Shown here: piece after piece, positions 10,960 to 24,602 of the stretch
Layout of the letters: each line of letters starts with the position of its first letter
Position numbering within the stretch: position 1 is the first letter of the stretch
NCBI RefSeq assembly: GCF_008831285.2
Contig: NW_022204507.1
Span: 4,360,174 to 4,424,173, forward strand
Direction of reading: 5' to 3'
Length of the DNA: 64,000 nt
From: Nymphaea colorata
Taxonomy: Eukaryota; Streptophyta; Magnoliopsida; Nymphaeales; Nymphaeaceae
Made by a program: the position numbers and the translations under genes
Notes under the pieces: model-generated
The model's input: the letters and a program-made list of their open reading frames with translations, nothing else
The model's database searches: none
What the model was told of the DNA's origin: nothing

Positions 10960-13015
10960 GAAAATAATTTGTTTTAGAAGCAAAAAAAAAGGGTGGGAAT
11001 CTTTATTTTCATTTTAAATCAAGTAAAAAAAGAATGGTTTTGGCTTCTCAAATTTAGTCATTATTTAATTTAATCTTATAAATGTATATCTTAATAGTTG
11101 TACTTCCAAAACAATTGGTAAGTTTATCGTATATAAAAATAATAAAAAATTGTATTTTGGCTTCACTTAAAATTTTAGAACTATAGTTTGACTCTTGCAA
11201 CAAAACAACTGGTAAGTAAAAAAAATTAAAAAAATATGTTTTGGCTTCACTTGAAGTTTTAAAGAAATGAGTTTAAGTGTGTCATCTAAACATCGAAATA
11301 ATTATTCAAAACTAATTCAAAACGGTTTTTTCACACATCCAATTCTTTCAAAACAGCTTTTTATGATGTGTTGTACTCATCATAAATGACATTTTGAGTT
11401 TTGCCTCACCAGTTGGGACACAGAGTTGATTCGTCAATGTTTTTAATTGAGGAACAAGGATGATAGAAGCATGTCAATTAATAAAAAAAGATTAAAATAC
11501 CTTATTTTATTTTTTTCTTTAATTTTATGAGCCAAATCAACAGTTAAGATCAGTCTAAAAGTCTACACCTGCCCACTCATTGATTCAATTTTCTCTTTTT
11601 TTATTACTAATATATTTGGCTTTTGTACTTTTTTTATAATAATTGTGCATGTTGAACATTAATTGATTTATTTTTATTTAATAATACATTTGAATTGAGT
11701 AAACTATTATTTCATGATGATCACTTATTATAAATTATTAAATTAGGTGACCCATATTATTTTTCATTAAAAAGACGTTATTCAATAATCTTTTCTCATT
11801 TCATTGAGTTAACTGAAATAGTTTGCATTACATCCATAAAAAAAAGTATTCAATGATATATCAGATTATTTATTAGTCATCTTACCATTATTACAATTGT
11901 TGTTTTTTTACATAAAATTGTATAATTACTGCAATGACATATAAGATAGTTTATTAAATCGAAAAATTTGATGTTTTCCTATTAGTTAAAGACTTTTCTT
12001 TTCAAATTTGTGAATTATCTGTTATATATCAAATACCTAAGACTTTTAAATGAATTATATGATTATACAAAATAATTTACTTGATTGATTAAAAAAGTAA
12101 ATTGATATTTTGATAAATAAAAACTTTTTATGAGTTTAGCAGTTTTTTCATATTAAATATATTTATTTGAGATAATGTACAGTGAAGATGCTTTCAACTT
12201 AAAATGAATATCATATTGCGTTTAAAACTACTATTTATTATAAAACATATTTTTTTAGGTTAGTTTTCTTAAAAGGTATATTTTTTGCTATCTCTTTTTT
12301 GTTCATAGTACATGCCAATATTTTTTTTTTAAACCTGCTATTTTTTAAATATATAATATAGCTATTCTTTTAACCAATTTGACATAACGGTGCATTAAAA
12401 AATTTATATCTCTAAAAGTATTTTTTTCATATTTTTAAAAATTCTCATTTTTTAAAATTGAATTTCTTGATTGATTTTTTCTTTATAATTTTCAATTAAA
12501 TAAATAAATTACTTAAGATATCTTGGTTAGTTAATGCTTTAACTATAATTGTTTGGTTGATTACAAAAAAATATTTGATTAAATGCAATAGTGGCTAATT
12601 AGTTTTATCTGATATAATTTTATGAGTTCAACAGTTTTTTTATATTAAATATATTTATTTGTGATTAATTTTTATATTTTTAAAAATACCCATGTCGTTA
12701 AAATTTCTTGATTGAAGTTTTATTTATTATTTCCAATTAAATAAATACATTATTTAAGATATCCTGCTTAGTTGATGTCTTAACTATAATAGTTTACTTG
12801 TTTACAAAAAAATATTTAATTAAATACAATATTAATTATTAATTAATTAGTTCCATATGATATAGTTTTTTTTTTAAATACTTTAAATAAATGTTGTACA
12901 TTGTAACTATATGATTATTATTATATGCAACTATATAAACGCCATTAGCTCTTAATTAGATCATACGTTCATATATAATTTATATTTTTCTTAAGTCGTA
13001 ACTTTAAGTTAGTGT
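10960..13015. other. Extremely AT-rich DNA, nothing recognised
   Basis: Two kilobases with long A and T runs and no open frame of note. It holds imperfect internal repeats: two similar 150-base stretches around 12480-12680 and 12690-12860 share the TTTCAATTAAATAAAT and TTAGTTGATG/TTAGTTAATG words. No terminal repeats were found. Confidence 0.5.
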
Positions 13016-15860
13016 GTTAGGAGAAGAGGTCAACATCTTCACCACCTAAGGCATATCAGGTGGTTGCACATTTTTGGAAGTGATATCTTTTAGTTCCTAG
13101 AAGCTTATTGTTCTCCTAGTGAATGCATTGTGGCTGTTCTTAATTTCTTGGTTTCGAGATTTCTTCCCATGCTCATTATCATGTAGCCTTTATGCTCTCA
13201 CTTTGTATGATGTCTCTTCTTCCCCTTGGATGTATGCTAATATGTCAAACCATGTAACCTTCTCTGTGATGATTTCTCTTATCTTTTCTTCATGATTTTG
13301 TTGATTGATATCATGATTTAATTGATAAAGAATAACAATATATGAGTCGTAACAAAGTGCAAAGGAGGTTAATTTCAATGATTGCCCACATGGGACCCAC
13401 CATGGTCAATTCATTGACCAACAGTTGACAAGGTAACTCCATAAAGCTCATACGTTTGCACATGGGTGTATGCATGTAAGGGAAAGAATCACATGGGTTC
13501 ATGTAAATGGGTGGCAAAATATATTTATGAGGATGTTAAGATGGATGTAAAGTACAATTTTATTCATTTATATGCATCTTATGGATTAGTAAATTGTATT
13601 CAAACAATATGGAGTATCTAGTTAATTATCAACTACAAAGACAATTAAGGGCGAAGGAGTAAGCAGTCACAGATATAACTGGTGATTTCCATGAGCCTTA
13701 TAGACTTCAAAGTTTGATTATGCACTCTTTTCAAGCATTCCCTGAAAGGTCATAGAATATGGTTGTGAAAATTATTGAAACCAACAGTCTAAACCAGACC
13801 ATTAATTCACTGGACTAAAAGATTAGCAATATATCAGATGTTTTTTTACTTCAAAAATCAGATGGCAGGGCTAATGAACATAACTTATTGTTCACTTTTT
13901 TAGTATCATAAAGATATATTATACACACATTTAAGCAGTTAGGTTTTCAAAATGATTGCTCAGAAACACTGGCATCAAAAACACTAGATGGCCAGATGGA
14001 TGGTCGATCATTATGTATACTGCTTGGCATAATTTTTTTTTATTTCTTGCCCCATGCATCTTTTTTTATGCAGCTTTTCTCGTAGCTAACTTGTCAATAA
14101 CAAATCATGTTATTCTTTCAGCAAACAGACCTTGATTATATATAGATATTGTTTTTAAATTCAACACTCAAACTTTGAAAGTAATCACACCAATTGCATG
14201 AACAAGGAAATTGGGTGTTTGAACATGTACCGTAAAAACATGTGTTCCAAAATGTTCATGTCATTCATCCTCTAAAGGACCAATAAGGTATCCTCTAGAA
14301 GGTCATATGTATGTATACATATGCAGAAATAAATGCAAGTGATATATATGATAGTGGATCTCAATATTTTGAATCTACATGTTTTGGTAACTTTTTTTTA
14401 TGCTTATAATAGGTATGCCATTTGCCGTGATTATCTAGTGGATGGATATGAATTCTTCTCCTTAGGAATCATGTAGCTCCTTCAAAAATTAAGTTGATTA
14501 TATATTCAATTTCCCTAGCTTTTTTGACATTGTATAACTATAGGCCTATATATTCTGCTTGGCTAAGAAAAGAGAATTGAGAGTCTAAAAGGAATATACA
14601 TGGAATATTAGAAAAACCTTTTTTAGATGAATATTAGAAAAAGCTCTTTGCTTTGCATGGTCTGTGAAAAACTCTTTAGGTTTGGGCCCTAACGACGGTT
14701 GCATATTAGGGGGTTGGCATTAACCAAATAGCCTTCCTGCTTGGAAAGGAGGAACCTTTCCTCTAGGAGAATAGAAAGAAGAAAGTCACTTTCTAAAAAA
14801 TAATTAAAATATATATCTGATGATCTAAAAAATGACAAAAATTCCCATCTCCTCGAATGGTAGAACGAACACACCCATGTTAAGCACCAAACATGCAAGG
14901 TGCTTTATCTCTATTTTGGATACGTCTAGAAGATGTTTGAATGCCATTAAACCTAGTTTTCTTGACTCGTAATAATTTATTTTTTCTTTTCCTTATCTTG
15001 GGTTTTTCATATATACTTCTAGGACCCAGTATTTCCTCAAATTGTTCTGACCAGTCAACTCTTATTACGTTTTCATTTATCCATTTTTTTGCAATGAACA
15101 TATCCAAATAATATTACAAAAGAAATGATTTAAAGAAAAGAAAGAAGCATAAAGGTGTAAAAAACAAATTGAAAGAAAAAGAAGTAGGAAGAGGAGGAGG
15201 ATTCCTTTTGGGGGCGAAGAGAGAGAATAGATCTTGTTAATTTTCTTTTTGTTTTTTGCATTCTATCTTTATTATTTTATGAATTTTTCCCATTAATTTG
15301 GTTGGGATAACTTTTCAAAAAGTTTATGATGGATGATACCATTTTCTTGAAATTTACTACTTGATCTTCGACCTTTTTTGCAAAAACATTTACGGTCATG
15401 GGATATATGTGATATTTTAAAAGAATTTATAGGTTTGAGGAGTGCCTGGTTGGCTGGGTTTCCAAACATGGTCTATATTTATTCATCCCCATTGAGTCGA
15501 GGTGAGTAATTTAATTTGTATTTTCTATGTGTTTTTCTCCTACAAATACGAAAAGATAATTTTTCATGTGCACCGAGTGAACCTTATCGCTCGGTTGAGA
15601 GGCTGAAGCCTCCCTTCCTTCCCGAGACCGCGTTAGGACTCCACTAAGGATGTTAGATCTACCTACTCATAATTGATGACTTGGGCTCTTTATATAAGCT
15701 AATTAAGTACTTCTCAACTGGTCAATGATGGGGTAATTTTATATTGAAGAAAATTCTTATGCATTTCTTTTTTCCTCTTTTTTTGTTTATATGTAACCAA
15801 ACTTTCACTAACAAACATGGCCTATATTCAGACCAAAAACTAATTAGGGCTTCGGATAAT
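13016..15860. other. Non-coding duplicated DNA
   Basis: Aligns with copy B 44979-47840. In copy B this stretch follows a copia polypurine tract, so its left part may be LTR sequence of that old element. Reverse-strand frames at 14689-15107 are not conserved intact between copies. No gene is recognised. Confidence 0.5.
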
Positions 15861-15861
15861 C

Positions 15862-16345
15862 TAGGCTTGGATATCAGCCTGGCATGGTCAATAAGAAGTC
15901 AGGCTCGGACCGGGCCACAACTCGTAACTGTGACTTGACCCAGGCCCAACACTCGAAACCTAACCTCATGCCCTGCTCAGTTAAAATTAAAAATATATAT
16001 TTTTAACATAAAATAATATATAAATATAATTAATTGTAAAAAAATACTATAATTATATATATATAATAAACAAAAATAATATTAAAAATATTTTATCAGG
16101 TGGAATCGGGCTTAGTCAAGCCCACCCGATTCAGCCAGATGCCTTTTTTAGGGCCTGAGCCCGGGCTCAAGTCGGGACGGGTACTGGGTACCGATGCCCC
16201 AATGCCCAAGCTTATGGCAATCTGAGGAAAAGTGGGTATTCCATGTGCAAGCACCTCTACATACGACAGGGCACCGGGGACCTGTCTTGCAAAGGGGGTT
16301 TAGCCCATTGAGCTGAGACCCAGTCTCCTCAAACATTAAAATCAT
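15862..16345. repeat. GC-ended, AT-cored dispersed element
   Basis: GC-rich flanks with words such as GGCTCGGACCGGGCC (left) and GCCTGAGCCCGGGCTC (right) enclose a 130-base core of almost pure A and T (15980-16100). This layout is typical of small non-autonomous DNA elements. Copy B keeps only the left flank (47838-47945), cut off at the repair scar. Confidence 0.45.
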
Positions 16346-16972
16346 TTTGCTACTATTGGTCCAAAGGAAACTCAGCCACTCATGTACTAATGGTTGGACT
16401 TAAGTAAACCGTGACCTATGTGATAGGGTTGTTTGACAGCGAAGACACTTTTTCAAGGTTATTATTACATTTATAGAACATTAAACTTAATCTTGTATGA
16501 GTCTAACCCACTCTTTAGAGAAGATTTATGAGGCACTTAGAATATCCTTACTGTAAGTTACCTACTATGAGTTCATTCGATAAAGAGAAAAGTTTGTTAC
16601 CAATACATAAACCTACCCCAAACATTGAAGAGATTCATAGAATATTATGTTACAAATTTTCATGCATTTCCTCCAATCTTTGAGACAAATTTATGAAATA
16701 ATAACAAATTAATACTATTACCAATCCAACCCTATTAATCCACATGGCTGTGCTATTCTCCCATGGCCCCAAGCAGGTCTTCTCTCCCCATACAAATTTT
16801 AGAAGCTGGTTATGTATGCCATGCCATGTATGAATATTTTATGCATCATTTTATTAATAACAAAAATGCCCATGATTAATAAAAAAAGAAACTATTTTGT
16901 AAGAAGAAAAAAGGAAACCGGTAAAAGAAGATTTTGAGATTCTATAAATGTAAAACTTATTAGTTTGTATAA

Positions 16973-17460
16973 GCATATTGTTATGACCAATATACCCCTT
17001 TAAGTGAAAACATCTTCGCTTTTTTTGTCATACTAATAGTGTTATCTCGTTATCTCATAAATATTTTGTTATTCATACTTATGTTCAGCGTTATCTCATA
17101 CATCCATCATTATCTCATACATATTTGTTATCTCATACACATTATCGCATACATATTTATTATCTCATACCTATTTGTTAACTCAAACTTCCGCCATTCT
17201 TTCATACCTATTTGTTATCTCATATGTATTATCTCATATCCATTTGTATCTCCCACCTATTTGTTATTTCATACATATTATCTTATATGTATTTGTTATT
17301 TCATATACATTACCTATTTGTTATCTTATATATCTGTTATTATCTCATGCCTATTTATTATCTCATACTTGTTATCTCACACCTATTTGTTATCTCATAC
17401 ACATACATGCACAATATTGGAGCATTAAAGTAAATATGCATATTGGTAGTAGCGTCCACA
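16973..17460 (+). repeat. Minisatellite-bearing element, copy 1
   Basis: Left edge TTATGACCAATATACCCC, right edge near GGTAGTAGCGTCCACAAC. The centre (17040-17410) is a degenerate tandem array of about 20-bp units with the core TTATCTCATAC. Its partner at 48558-49045 sits at the matching site of copy B, and an inverted relative is at 25497-26140. Open frames across the array only reflect the repeat (serine, tyrosine and isoleucine runs) and are not genes. Confidence 0.8.
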
Positions 17461-18169
17461 ACCGGCATATGCTCATTACATACATGGAGCGGCATAGAGA
17501 ACTTGGTCCCACAAATTTTTTCAAAAACATATTCTCACATGTTACAAGTCAAGTGCTAGAATCTAAGACAAAGTAGAGAAAACTACTAACATTTAGGCAA
17601 CTGCAAATTATGTCCATCTCAATTTTCAGAGACCTACCTCAGGATGATCATTAAATTGAAGGGACAACTTAAAATTGCTTACATTAACCAAAATTACTCA
17701 TACTTCTGATTTTTGTTCAGCTGCCTTCTGCGGGTCTACACCTTGAACTGGTAAGGTCACCTCGTCCTATTTATTCTACTGAAATATATAGTACGTGAAT
17801 TTGTATATGCAATCATGTTTAAGAATTTGGCTTGATCCAAACAAGAATGTGTTTCTAATCCAAACCTGCTAGGGGAGTAGTGCTCCTATCACAGCAAACC
17901 ACTATTTCTGTATGATTTTTTTTGATAAAATGATTAGGAATTTATTCGGAAGGGAATTGCCACATAGCTTCTATCGCCTCCATGTGGGTTTTCTAGGAGA
18001 ATGTGGTTTCTATCAGTCCTTAGTTATGGCATATACCTTGCAAACAAACGCGATACTTCAGTGAAGAGGGGAAACTACTTTGTCATGGCAAATGAAAGCA
18101 GGAAAAAAATCAGTGGTTGCCCATGTCTCCCTCCCCCGATTCTTGACCCCACCCCCTCCCCCACCAACT

Positions 18170-18195
18170 CTCCTCTCTCTCTCTCTCTCTTTGTG
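18170..18195. repeat. (CT)n microsatellite
   Basis: Short CT run. The copy B equivalent is expanded to a compound CT/GT repeat (49619-49691). Confidence 0.85.
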
Positions 18196-19195
18196 AAAAG
18201 CAGAATGAGGAGTATGTAGAACTACACCTATTCGTGCATGTCAAAGCAAAGAGAGGGTCTCATCAATGAATAAGCATTCAAAACTGCAAGGTGGCTTCGA
18301 TGTAAGTAGTCGGCAGATACCAAAATTTAGAAAATCAATACATGCAGAGACTTAAAAAGGGAGCCTTAGGTGGAGTGAATGACTCGTTCATTCTCAAATA
18401 AATATTACGATAAATTGGGCGAAGAGAATTTACTTAAATATGCATCCTTTTCTTAAGAAGAATAGACTCTTTTAAACAAATTAATTACCAATGAAGCAAG
18501 AAGCACGCATTGCGAAGCGTGAAAATACGACATGATATATATTGGCAACCTTTATCAACTGAAAAATCTCGTAAACTCCGTGGTTTATACATTTTGGCTC
18601 AAAGCGATTGAGGAGGTCAGCTAAAATAAAGTCTAACAACGATTTAAAAATTTTGCCTTCATCGCGCATGTGAACTTATTCTCCCAAGTCATCAGCTAAT
18701 GGAAGCTACATTTGTATTTGACCCACAAAGATAATGCCTCTCCTAGCTTAAAGATGACAAGATTTAGGGGCATTTGATGGTTTGGAATTTTGTTTAAAAA
18801 ATAAAAATCTGGAATCATAATTCCTTCGCAAACTGGAATGGAATCAAAATTTAAGGTTTCAGTTTCCTAGTTCCAACAAACAAAATACCTTGTAAATTTA
18901 TTTACTAATTTCAATTTCTTAAAAAAATGAGCATTTTGATTCCAAAATTCCATGATTCTGGATATGTCAAATTCTTCCTTAGAGAATTGTCCAATTATTC
19001 CAGCTTTAGGGCCAGTCTAGACCTTCTTTTGGATTTAATCACTGATTGTAGAAAAAGGACTGGCTACCCAACAATCAACGTTATGGTTAAACTTACTGAA
19101 GTTGGCTTCTTAATTTGGTCCACAATTTCACTTAATTGGCACTTAATTAAGATGTGGGTACAGAGACAAATTCTTCCCCTGCTTGCCTACCGAAA

Positions 19196-20699
19196 GCCAT
19201 AAGAAAAGAAAACAAAAACAGCGGTTCGGTGAGAAGTTGAATGGTGGGAATTTACCTGGTTGTTCCGATCGATGATGACGAAGGTTCTCCATGAATTCAC
19301 ATCGGCCTCTGTCTATATGTCGCACAAGAAGCAGCCTTATATTTTTGTGAGAAGCCATTAATTGGAGGGGCTAGCAGTAACATTGGGATGCCCAAAGGAC
19401 TGTGCTGCGAGAGGACAACGTAAAATCAAACTCGGTAAATGACAGCTACATACATGGATATATAAGAAGTGTCAACTGTGAAGGCGATCTTGTCCTTTCT
19501 CACTCTACTTTTAGAAGGGTCAATTTGTCATTCTTTGCTCTTGCTGCCTTTTATCATGATTTCTCTTCCTCTACTGTGCAAAGTTTTATGGTTATGAGGA
19601 ATTTTTTTTCTTTAATTTCCAAAGATTCCTCCCCTATAATTCTGAACAGCAAAGAAGGAGATCGATTGCTCAAGTGGCTTATTCAATCTTCCTCAGAGTG
19701 GGGAGCCTGAAGTTTCTGGCTGACTTGCGCTAACATTTTAAATCTTAAGACTGATAATGGGAACTAAGTGTGTAAATGAGAAAATAGCTACGAGATATGA
19801 AGTTATAAGTATGCACTTCCACTGCTATGGTTTCCAGATTATTCCATACGATCCATGAACTGCTAAACGAAGCTTGCTACCTTATGATGAAGGTCTTGGA
19901 AAAAGAGGCAAGCAACCATGGCTTCCCGTTTCCTTTGCCTCTTAGGTACTGGGTTGTGTCCCAAGCGAAGGCTTGAGACTAACTGTATCAAACCATGGCT
20001 GCCTACTATTGGGGCAGAAGAGAATGGAAGTAGGCTAGAGATTCCAATTCATGTAAGAGAAAACAAAAAAGCTTGTCCATAGAAGATAAGGTTTTCATGA
20101 AGCGTACCTCTTGAAAGATCTGAGTTTCGACACTTGCCCTTAGTTCTTTCCTTCTGCATATACAAGCATGGTGCATCGTCCAATCTGCTAATCAACACAT
20201 CTGTTGTCTTGATGGGAAACTTAAGGCATATGTAACTCAAGTTAACGCTTCTTAGCGAATGCCAGAAAGAACTTTAACCAGCTCCCATGCCTCAGCATTA
20301 TCTTAATTACAGTTGATATTGACTCCCACGTTCATTGGTGAAGTCCCTGCAATTGTTGATTTTGAATTTGCAGAACGTATTTATGAGGCCATACCACAAC
20401 CTCACATGTATAAGATGTAACTTAAATGATGAAAGAACTTAAAAATCAAAATCCCCACCTTGACCGCTAAACAAAGGGCCATCGGTACAATTTAATATAA
20501 ATGGTGGGTAATAAAGGAATATTATTGTAAATATGGACTTTGGAAAACTTAAAATTCACGTTCGTGATCCACTAAAAAAGTAATCGCCAGCTGTACATCC
20601 GGTGTGGCGACTTTACAAACAATTGGCGCTTGGGGATGTTAATCGATTAGATTTGGATTGGATATCCATTCAAAAATCCTTTCACAGAATTGGACATAG

Positions 20700-20700
<1 letters not shown>
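19196..20700. other. Copy A-specific 1.5 kb block, no recognised gene
   Basis: Missing from copy B, where sequence jumps from the equivalent of 19195 straight to an AT microsatellite (51048). It includes an unrecognised forward open frame of 102 codons (19402-19710) without visible domain motifs. It could be an insertion in A or a deletion in B. Confidence 0.5.

Positions 20701-20701
<1 letters not shown>

Positions 20702-20767
<66 letters not shown>
20702..20767. repeat. (AT)n microsatellite
   Basis: Uninterrupted 66-base AT run. Copy B has a shorter AT run at 51050-51072 in the same place. Confidence 0.95.
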
Positions 20768-20769
<2 letters not shown>

Positions 20770-21164
20770 GAGCAATAAATCAGAATTCATCAGATTTAAA
20801 TAAGAAACTCCATCTTATCAAACTGAGATTCAGTTTTAAATAAATGTCTCGTTAGATAACAAAGATCTTAACTTAGATATCCTATTCCAAGTTTAGATAT
20901 CTGAATACAAACTCGGGGTAAACTGAATTAATTGGGGCTGTTGAAAAAACAGCACCCTTTTTAGTTTTCCCTCGTAAGGAACTTATGTTTCTTAAAATTA
21001 ATGTTTGAGAGTAGGGAAACTTGGTTTTGAATGTCATCCAATATAATCATTTGATTGGGGAATCTTAAAAAGTTAAAATCAAACACGACCAATTTTCCCA
21101 ACTCAATTATATTTTTCCTCTATTTGTGAAATCTGGACGGTCTGCGGTTCATCCCGTTTTAATA

Positions 21165-22560
21165 TGATAATCAATGATGAGGTGGCGTCTAATCATGTGT
21201 CTTACCTAGGTATTGAAAACCTGACCTTTAGAAGTCGTGCATCTAATTATGTAAAATATGGGCCATGCATTTGTTGGAGAAGTGCGCTTTTCTGCTTTGA
21301 AACGAAAGTGTTGCTTTGGACTGCTTTCTTTATGTGATAAAGATGTCAAAGAAATGCTCCCTCGTAACATATCACAGACATTACTGCAAAACATTGAAGA
21401 GTTGCACAACAATCTACAGTGCCATCCACACCTTTGGGGATGAAAAGATATTCACAAAATTGGTAAGATTTTTTAATAACAAATAGCTTTTCCCCATACC
21501 AATTAGTAACCAAACAACACGGTAGACAACGTAATTAGCTTGCATCCATACTTATATCTAGAAAGGCAATTCTTACAAGTCTTTTAAAGTTGGAAAACAT
21601 GTTTCCAACATGTAAGGGATCAGCTAAGGTTAATAATAGAATAGAACGAGTGAGAATCATTCATGGTCCCACTACATCAAAAACTTCACCAAGATAGAAA
21701 CCTTTTTTGCTAGGGAGAGATGGCTCAAAGGGTAAGCAGGCAATCAATACTTCATTTTGCAAGAGTTTGATTTTGAAGGAAGTATAACTCTGAATACACC
21801 TGATAATTGACAAAAGAAGATGCACAAGAGGTATAAAAAAAATCCCATCAGGGCATGTGTAGTAGACACCTTGGTTATTTAGCTCTAATCAAACATCTTA
21901 TGCAAGCTAATTAAGCCGCTAGAGGACAACCATGGAAAAAAATGCTTACCAATTACTGAAGAAGTATGTCTTCTCAAATGGGCACTACAAATCTCCATTA
22001 GCTGGCAGCTTACATACTCTTTTCCTTATACATAAATAGGTGTTCCATGTTATTGGATCTATCAATCCATTTTGAACAACGCAACATGGGCAGACATTGA
22101 TGTTACAAAATATGAAGGAAAAATTAAACGGTAAGTTCAGTTTAGACAAAAAATGATGTATCATGGTCTTTTTTTTTGAGAAAGTCAACTAAGTGCATAC
22201 ATGAAAACAACAAAACATGAATTAACAATTCATTGCCAAGTTTAGTTGAAAAATTATAATTAACAATTTATTTACACCTTGTACTTTCTCTGTCACAGAG
22301 GTCAATACTGAAAGTTCATATATTGGGGTCCACCCATTAAAGTACGCTTGTTATGTACATAGGGTGGAGTCGAGACCTTGCTTTCCATTTCTATTTCTAT
22401 GTTGAACAATTATTCGAGTCAAGTAAGCTCCAATTGGCAGTCTGATACGTGACCCTTATATAGGATATAGGCTGGTGCCAAGCTGCCAAATTGACTGCCC
22501 TCTTATTGGCCCGAAACAGTTTTGAACCGAGTATCATCGCCCCAACTACCATGAAAATTC
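21165..22560. other. Copy A-specific 1.4 kb block, no recognised gene
   Basis: In copy B the two flanks are joined by a long (TA)n tract (51475-51560). The only notable open frame is a 61-codon one at 21258-21443 containing LPRNISQTLLQNIEEL. I do not recognise it. Confidence 0.5.
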
Positions 22561-22561
22561 C

Positions 22562-22584
22562 ATATATATATATATATATATATA
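22562..22584. repeat. (AT)n microsatellite
   Basis: Short AT run at the edge of the copy A-specific block. The matching site in copy B is expanded to about 86 bases. Confidence 0.9.
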
Positions 22585-22884
22585 CTTGTCTCCAACTTCC
22601 TTTTTTATTATTTTTTTTCATTTAGTCAGTTCTCTATCTCTCTCATTTACTCCCTTCGCGTCTTCCACGTCTCTCACTTTTTCTCAACAAATTTGAACAG
22701 GTATGTACATATATATATGGTTGGTTGCCAGTTGCAGGTTCGAGATATACATAAAAGTTGGACTATTTTGCCACCATCACTGTGGGTTTTGAAGCTATAA
22801 CCGTGCTGCTGTTACAAAACTGCACTATTTTGGCAAAAGATTTACCGATATAAATTTTTGATACTAAATAAACATGAATTTTAT

Positions 22885-24600
22885 GTGAACGTTGACATTA
22901 TTTCACTGGAAGTTTATTGCTGCTAATAAAGTGTACTATTGTTTACGCAACCTTAGTTTAAATGACAAGGAAGTTGATGTAAATAGAAGACTACTTTTTT
23001 TTTAAACAATATATATATATATATGTGACAATTCAATCCTATTGAATGTGGAATATTTTCTCATATGACTAAAATTTTTAAAAGAATATCAGAGAAAAAG
23101 GTGTTATTATCTTGACGCTGCGGATAGCTCTCTCTCTCTCGCTAAAAAATTGAATTGTCATTTAGTCAGATAGCTCTCTCTCTCTCTCGCTAAAAAATTG
23201 AACATGTCCACTTTGTTGCTTCACATACGCTATACGGCCAGGCTGAATGTGCCTTTTGTTTGCCGTCAAGAAGGCAGGGTCTGTCTTATAAGATCGGTGC
23301 GCATGCTTCCCTGCAAGGGCGCAAGTGCTAATCAAACTCAGGTCTTTGAAGCTCAGACATTTGAAGGTACGCATGCTTCCCTGCAACTTATGTGTCCACA
23401 GGATTTCTTTCCCATATATGCATGAATCGGCAATCTGAGACTCCTTCCCCTCCATTAATTTCACTCCAAATAACAAGAAGGTTGCCCGTTGCTGGTTCGA
23501 GATATACATAAAATTAAGTTGGTGACAAATTGCGGAGGACGCAGCTTGTAGACAAAACGGGTTGGCGGTCCGGCGCCAGCCGTGTAGCCACCCATTCCAT
23601 TAGCTTATTCCTTTACCAGCTCTTGCATCTTATGCTATACATGCACTCAGTTGCTACTAGCTAGATCTCCTCCTTTGCCTCTTCAAATTAGGAAATAATT
23701 CCCTGTAGCCTGAAAATTAGTCTGCACCATAGAGGAAGAGAAATTGCTACAGAAGGCCTTCCCATGGCAAACACCACATGATGACCCACAAAAAGGGAAA
23801 GGAAAAAACATAAAAGGTCGATCATCTTCCCGGTTCGTATATAAATGTTCATGTCCTGAGTTTCATTTTCTGTCGTTCCCTGTCATGCAGCTAGTGGAAT
23901 CTTCTCTTCATGCCAATCTGGCTGCTGGCCACCAAGTGTTTATTCCCCAAAGGCATATGTAGGGCTGTGATATCTGATTGTTTGATGGGCATGTAGACAA
24001 AAGGAGATGACTAATCCATGGACAACGTCGCTGATCATCATCAAAATCAAAAGAAAAAGGAAGAGCCAGGTAAATTTCCATTTAAATTAACTATGTACAA
24101 CCTTGCTGATCAACCTTGCTCGAGCTCCACTCAAGCTCTCAAGTTTAAATTTATGCTCTACTCTAGCTAGGTACCCCATATAGTTTTTCATGTAATATGA
24201 CGCTGTATAGCTTTCCATGTATTTGTTTGATCTAAATAGGCACCTCTTATCAGATTCAGCAGAATTGGTGAATTTGCCAATTCATCAATCAAACACCTCA
24301 CTCAATTCTACAACACCAACGGCAACTTGAGTTGGCTCAATTTAAGATCTTATTGACCATCATTATTTTAAGTTTGGCTCATGGATAAAGTCTATGCTCA
24401 TTTATCTAAATGTGTGAAACTTAAACACCTCGGACATAGCTTAAATCCCAATGAAACAGTATTAGGACACCTCAAATTTGTGTTTTGGCACGAGAATAGA
24501 TTTATCTCAAGACAACATTGAGATATCTGGATAAGTTTTACTATGGCACTTTAACTGTAAGGTTAGATGGATTTTCCGACATTGAGGTACTTGGATGGTG
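22885..24600. other. Unique spacer, no recognised gene
   Basis: Right of copy A. A unit of about 47 bp (AG-CTCTCTCTC-GCTAAAAAATTGAA) is tandemly doubled at 23122-23212. A 17-base word, CGCATGCTTCCCTGCAA, occurs near 23300 and again near 23370. A phrase ending GGTTCGAGATATACATAAAA occurs at about 22735 and 23495, pointing to a local duplication with a 265-base insertion. The forward frame at 23744-23962 is unrecognised. Confidence 0.5.
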
Positions 24601-24602
24601 AT

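Larger units (their letters stand above)
8731..13015. other. Copy A-specific 4.3 kb block
   Basis: Copy B has a different 128-bp piece here (44851-44978, the end of a copia pol). The block opens with TAGGGATGTCAACGG, a hAT-like start often seen in plants. It holds an ATCCGAATCC-rich repeat, a long AT microsatellite, a broken two-exon gene fragment on the reverse strand, and 2 kb of extremely AT-rich DNA with no open frames. Confidence 0.6.
1..22885 (+). repeat. Segmental duplication, copy A (left end outside window)
   Basis: Reads collinearly and in the same orientation as 28739-51870. Anchors seen by eye: 1-125 with 28739-28866; 170-2565 with 30236-32590; 3100-5185 with 32590-34684; 5200-6385 with 42373-43560; 7320-8520 with 43567-44755; 13016-15960 with 44979-47943; 16973-17600 with 48558-49170; 17789-18290 with 49175-50215; 18290-19195 with 50215-51048; 20700-21160 with 51050-51470; 22560-22885 with 51475-51870. 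Between anchors each copy has private blocks. The copies share old transposon relics, so those relics predate the duplication. Identity near 90% is a visual estimate. Confidence 0.9.

Noticed and set aside
17039-17576. Overlapping open frames of up to 133 codons rich in Ser, Tyr, Ile and Leu
   Set aside because: They are translations of the TTATCTCATAC minisatellite in several frames at once; all frames stay open because the unit lacks stops, not because of selection.
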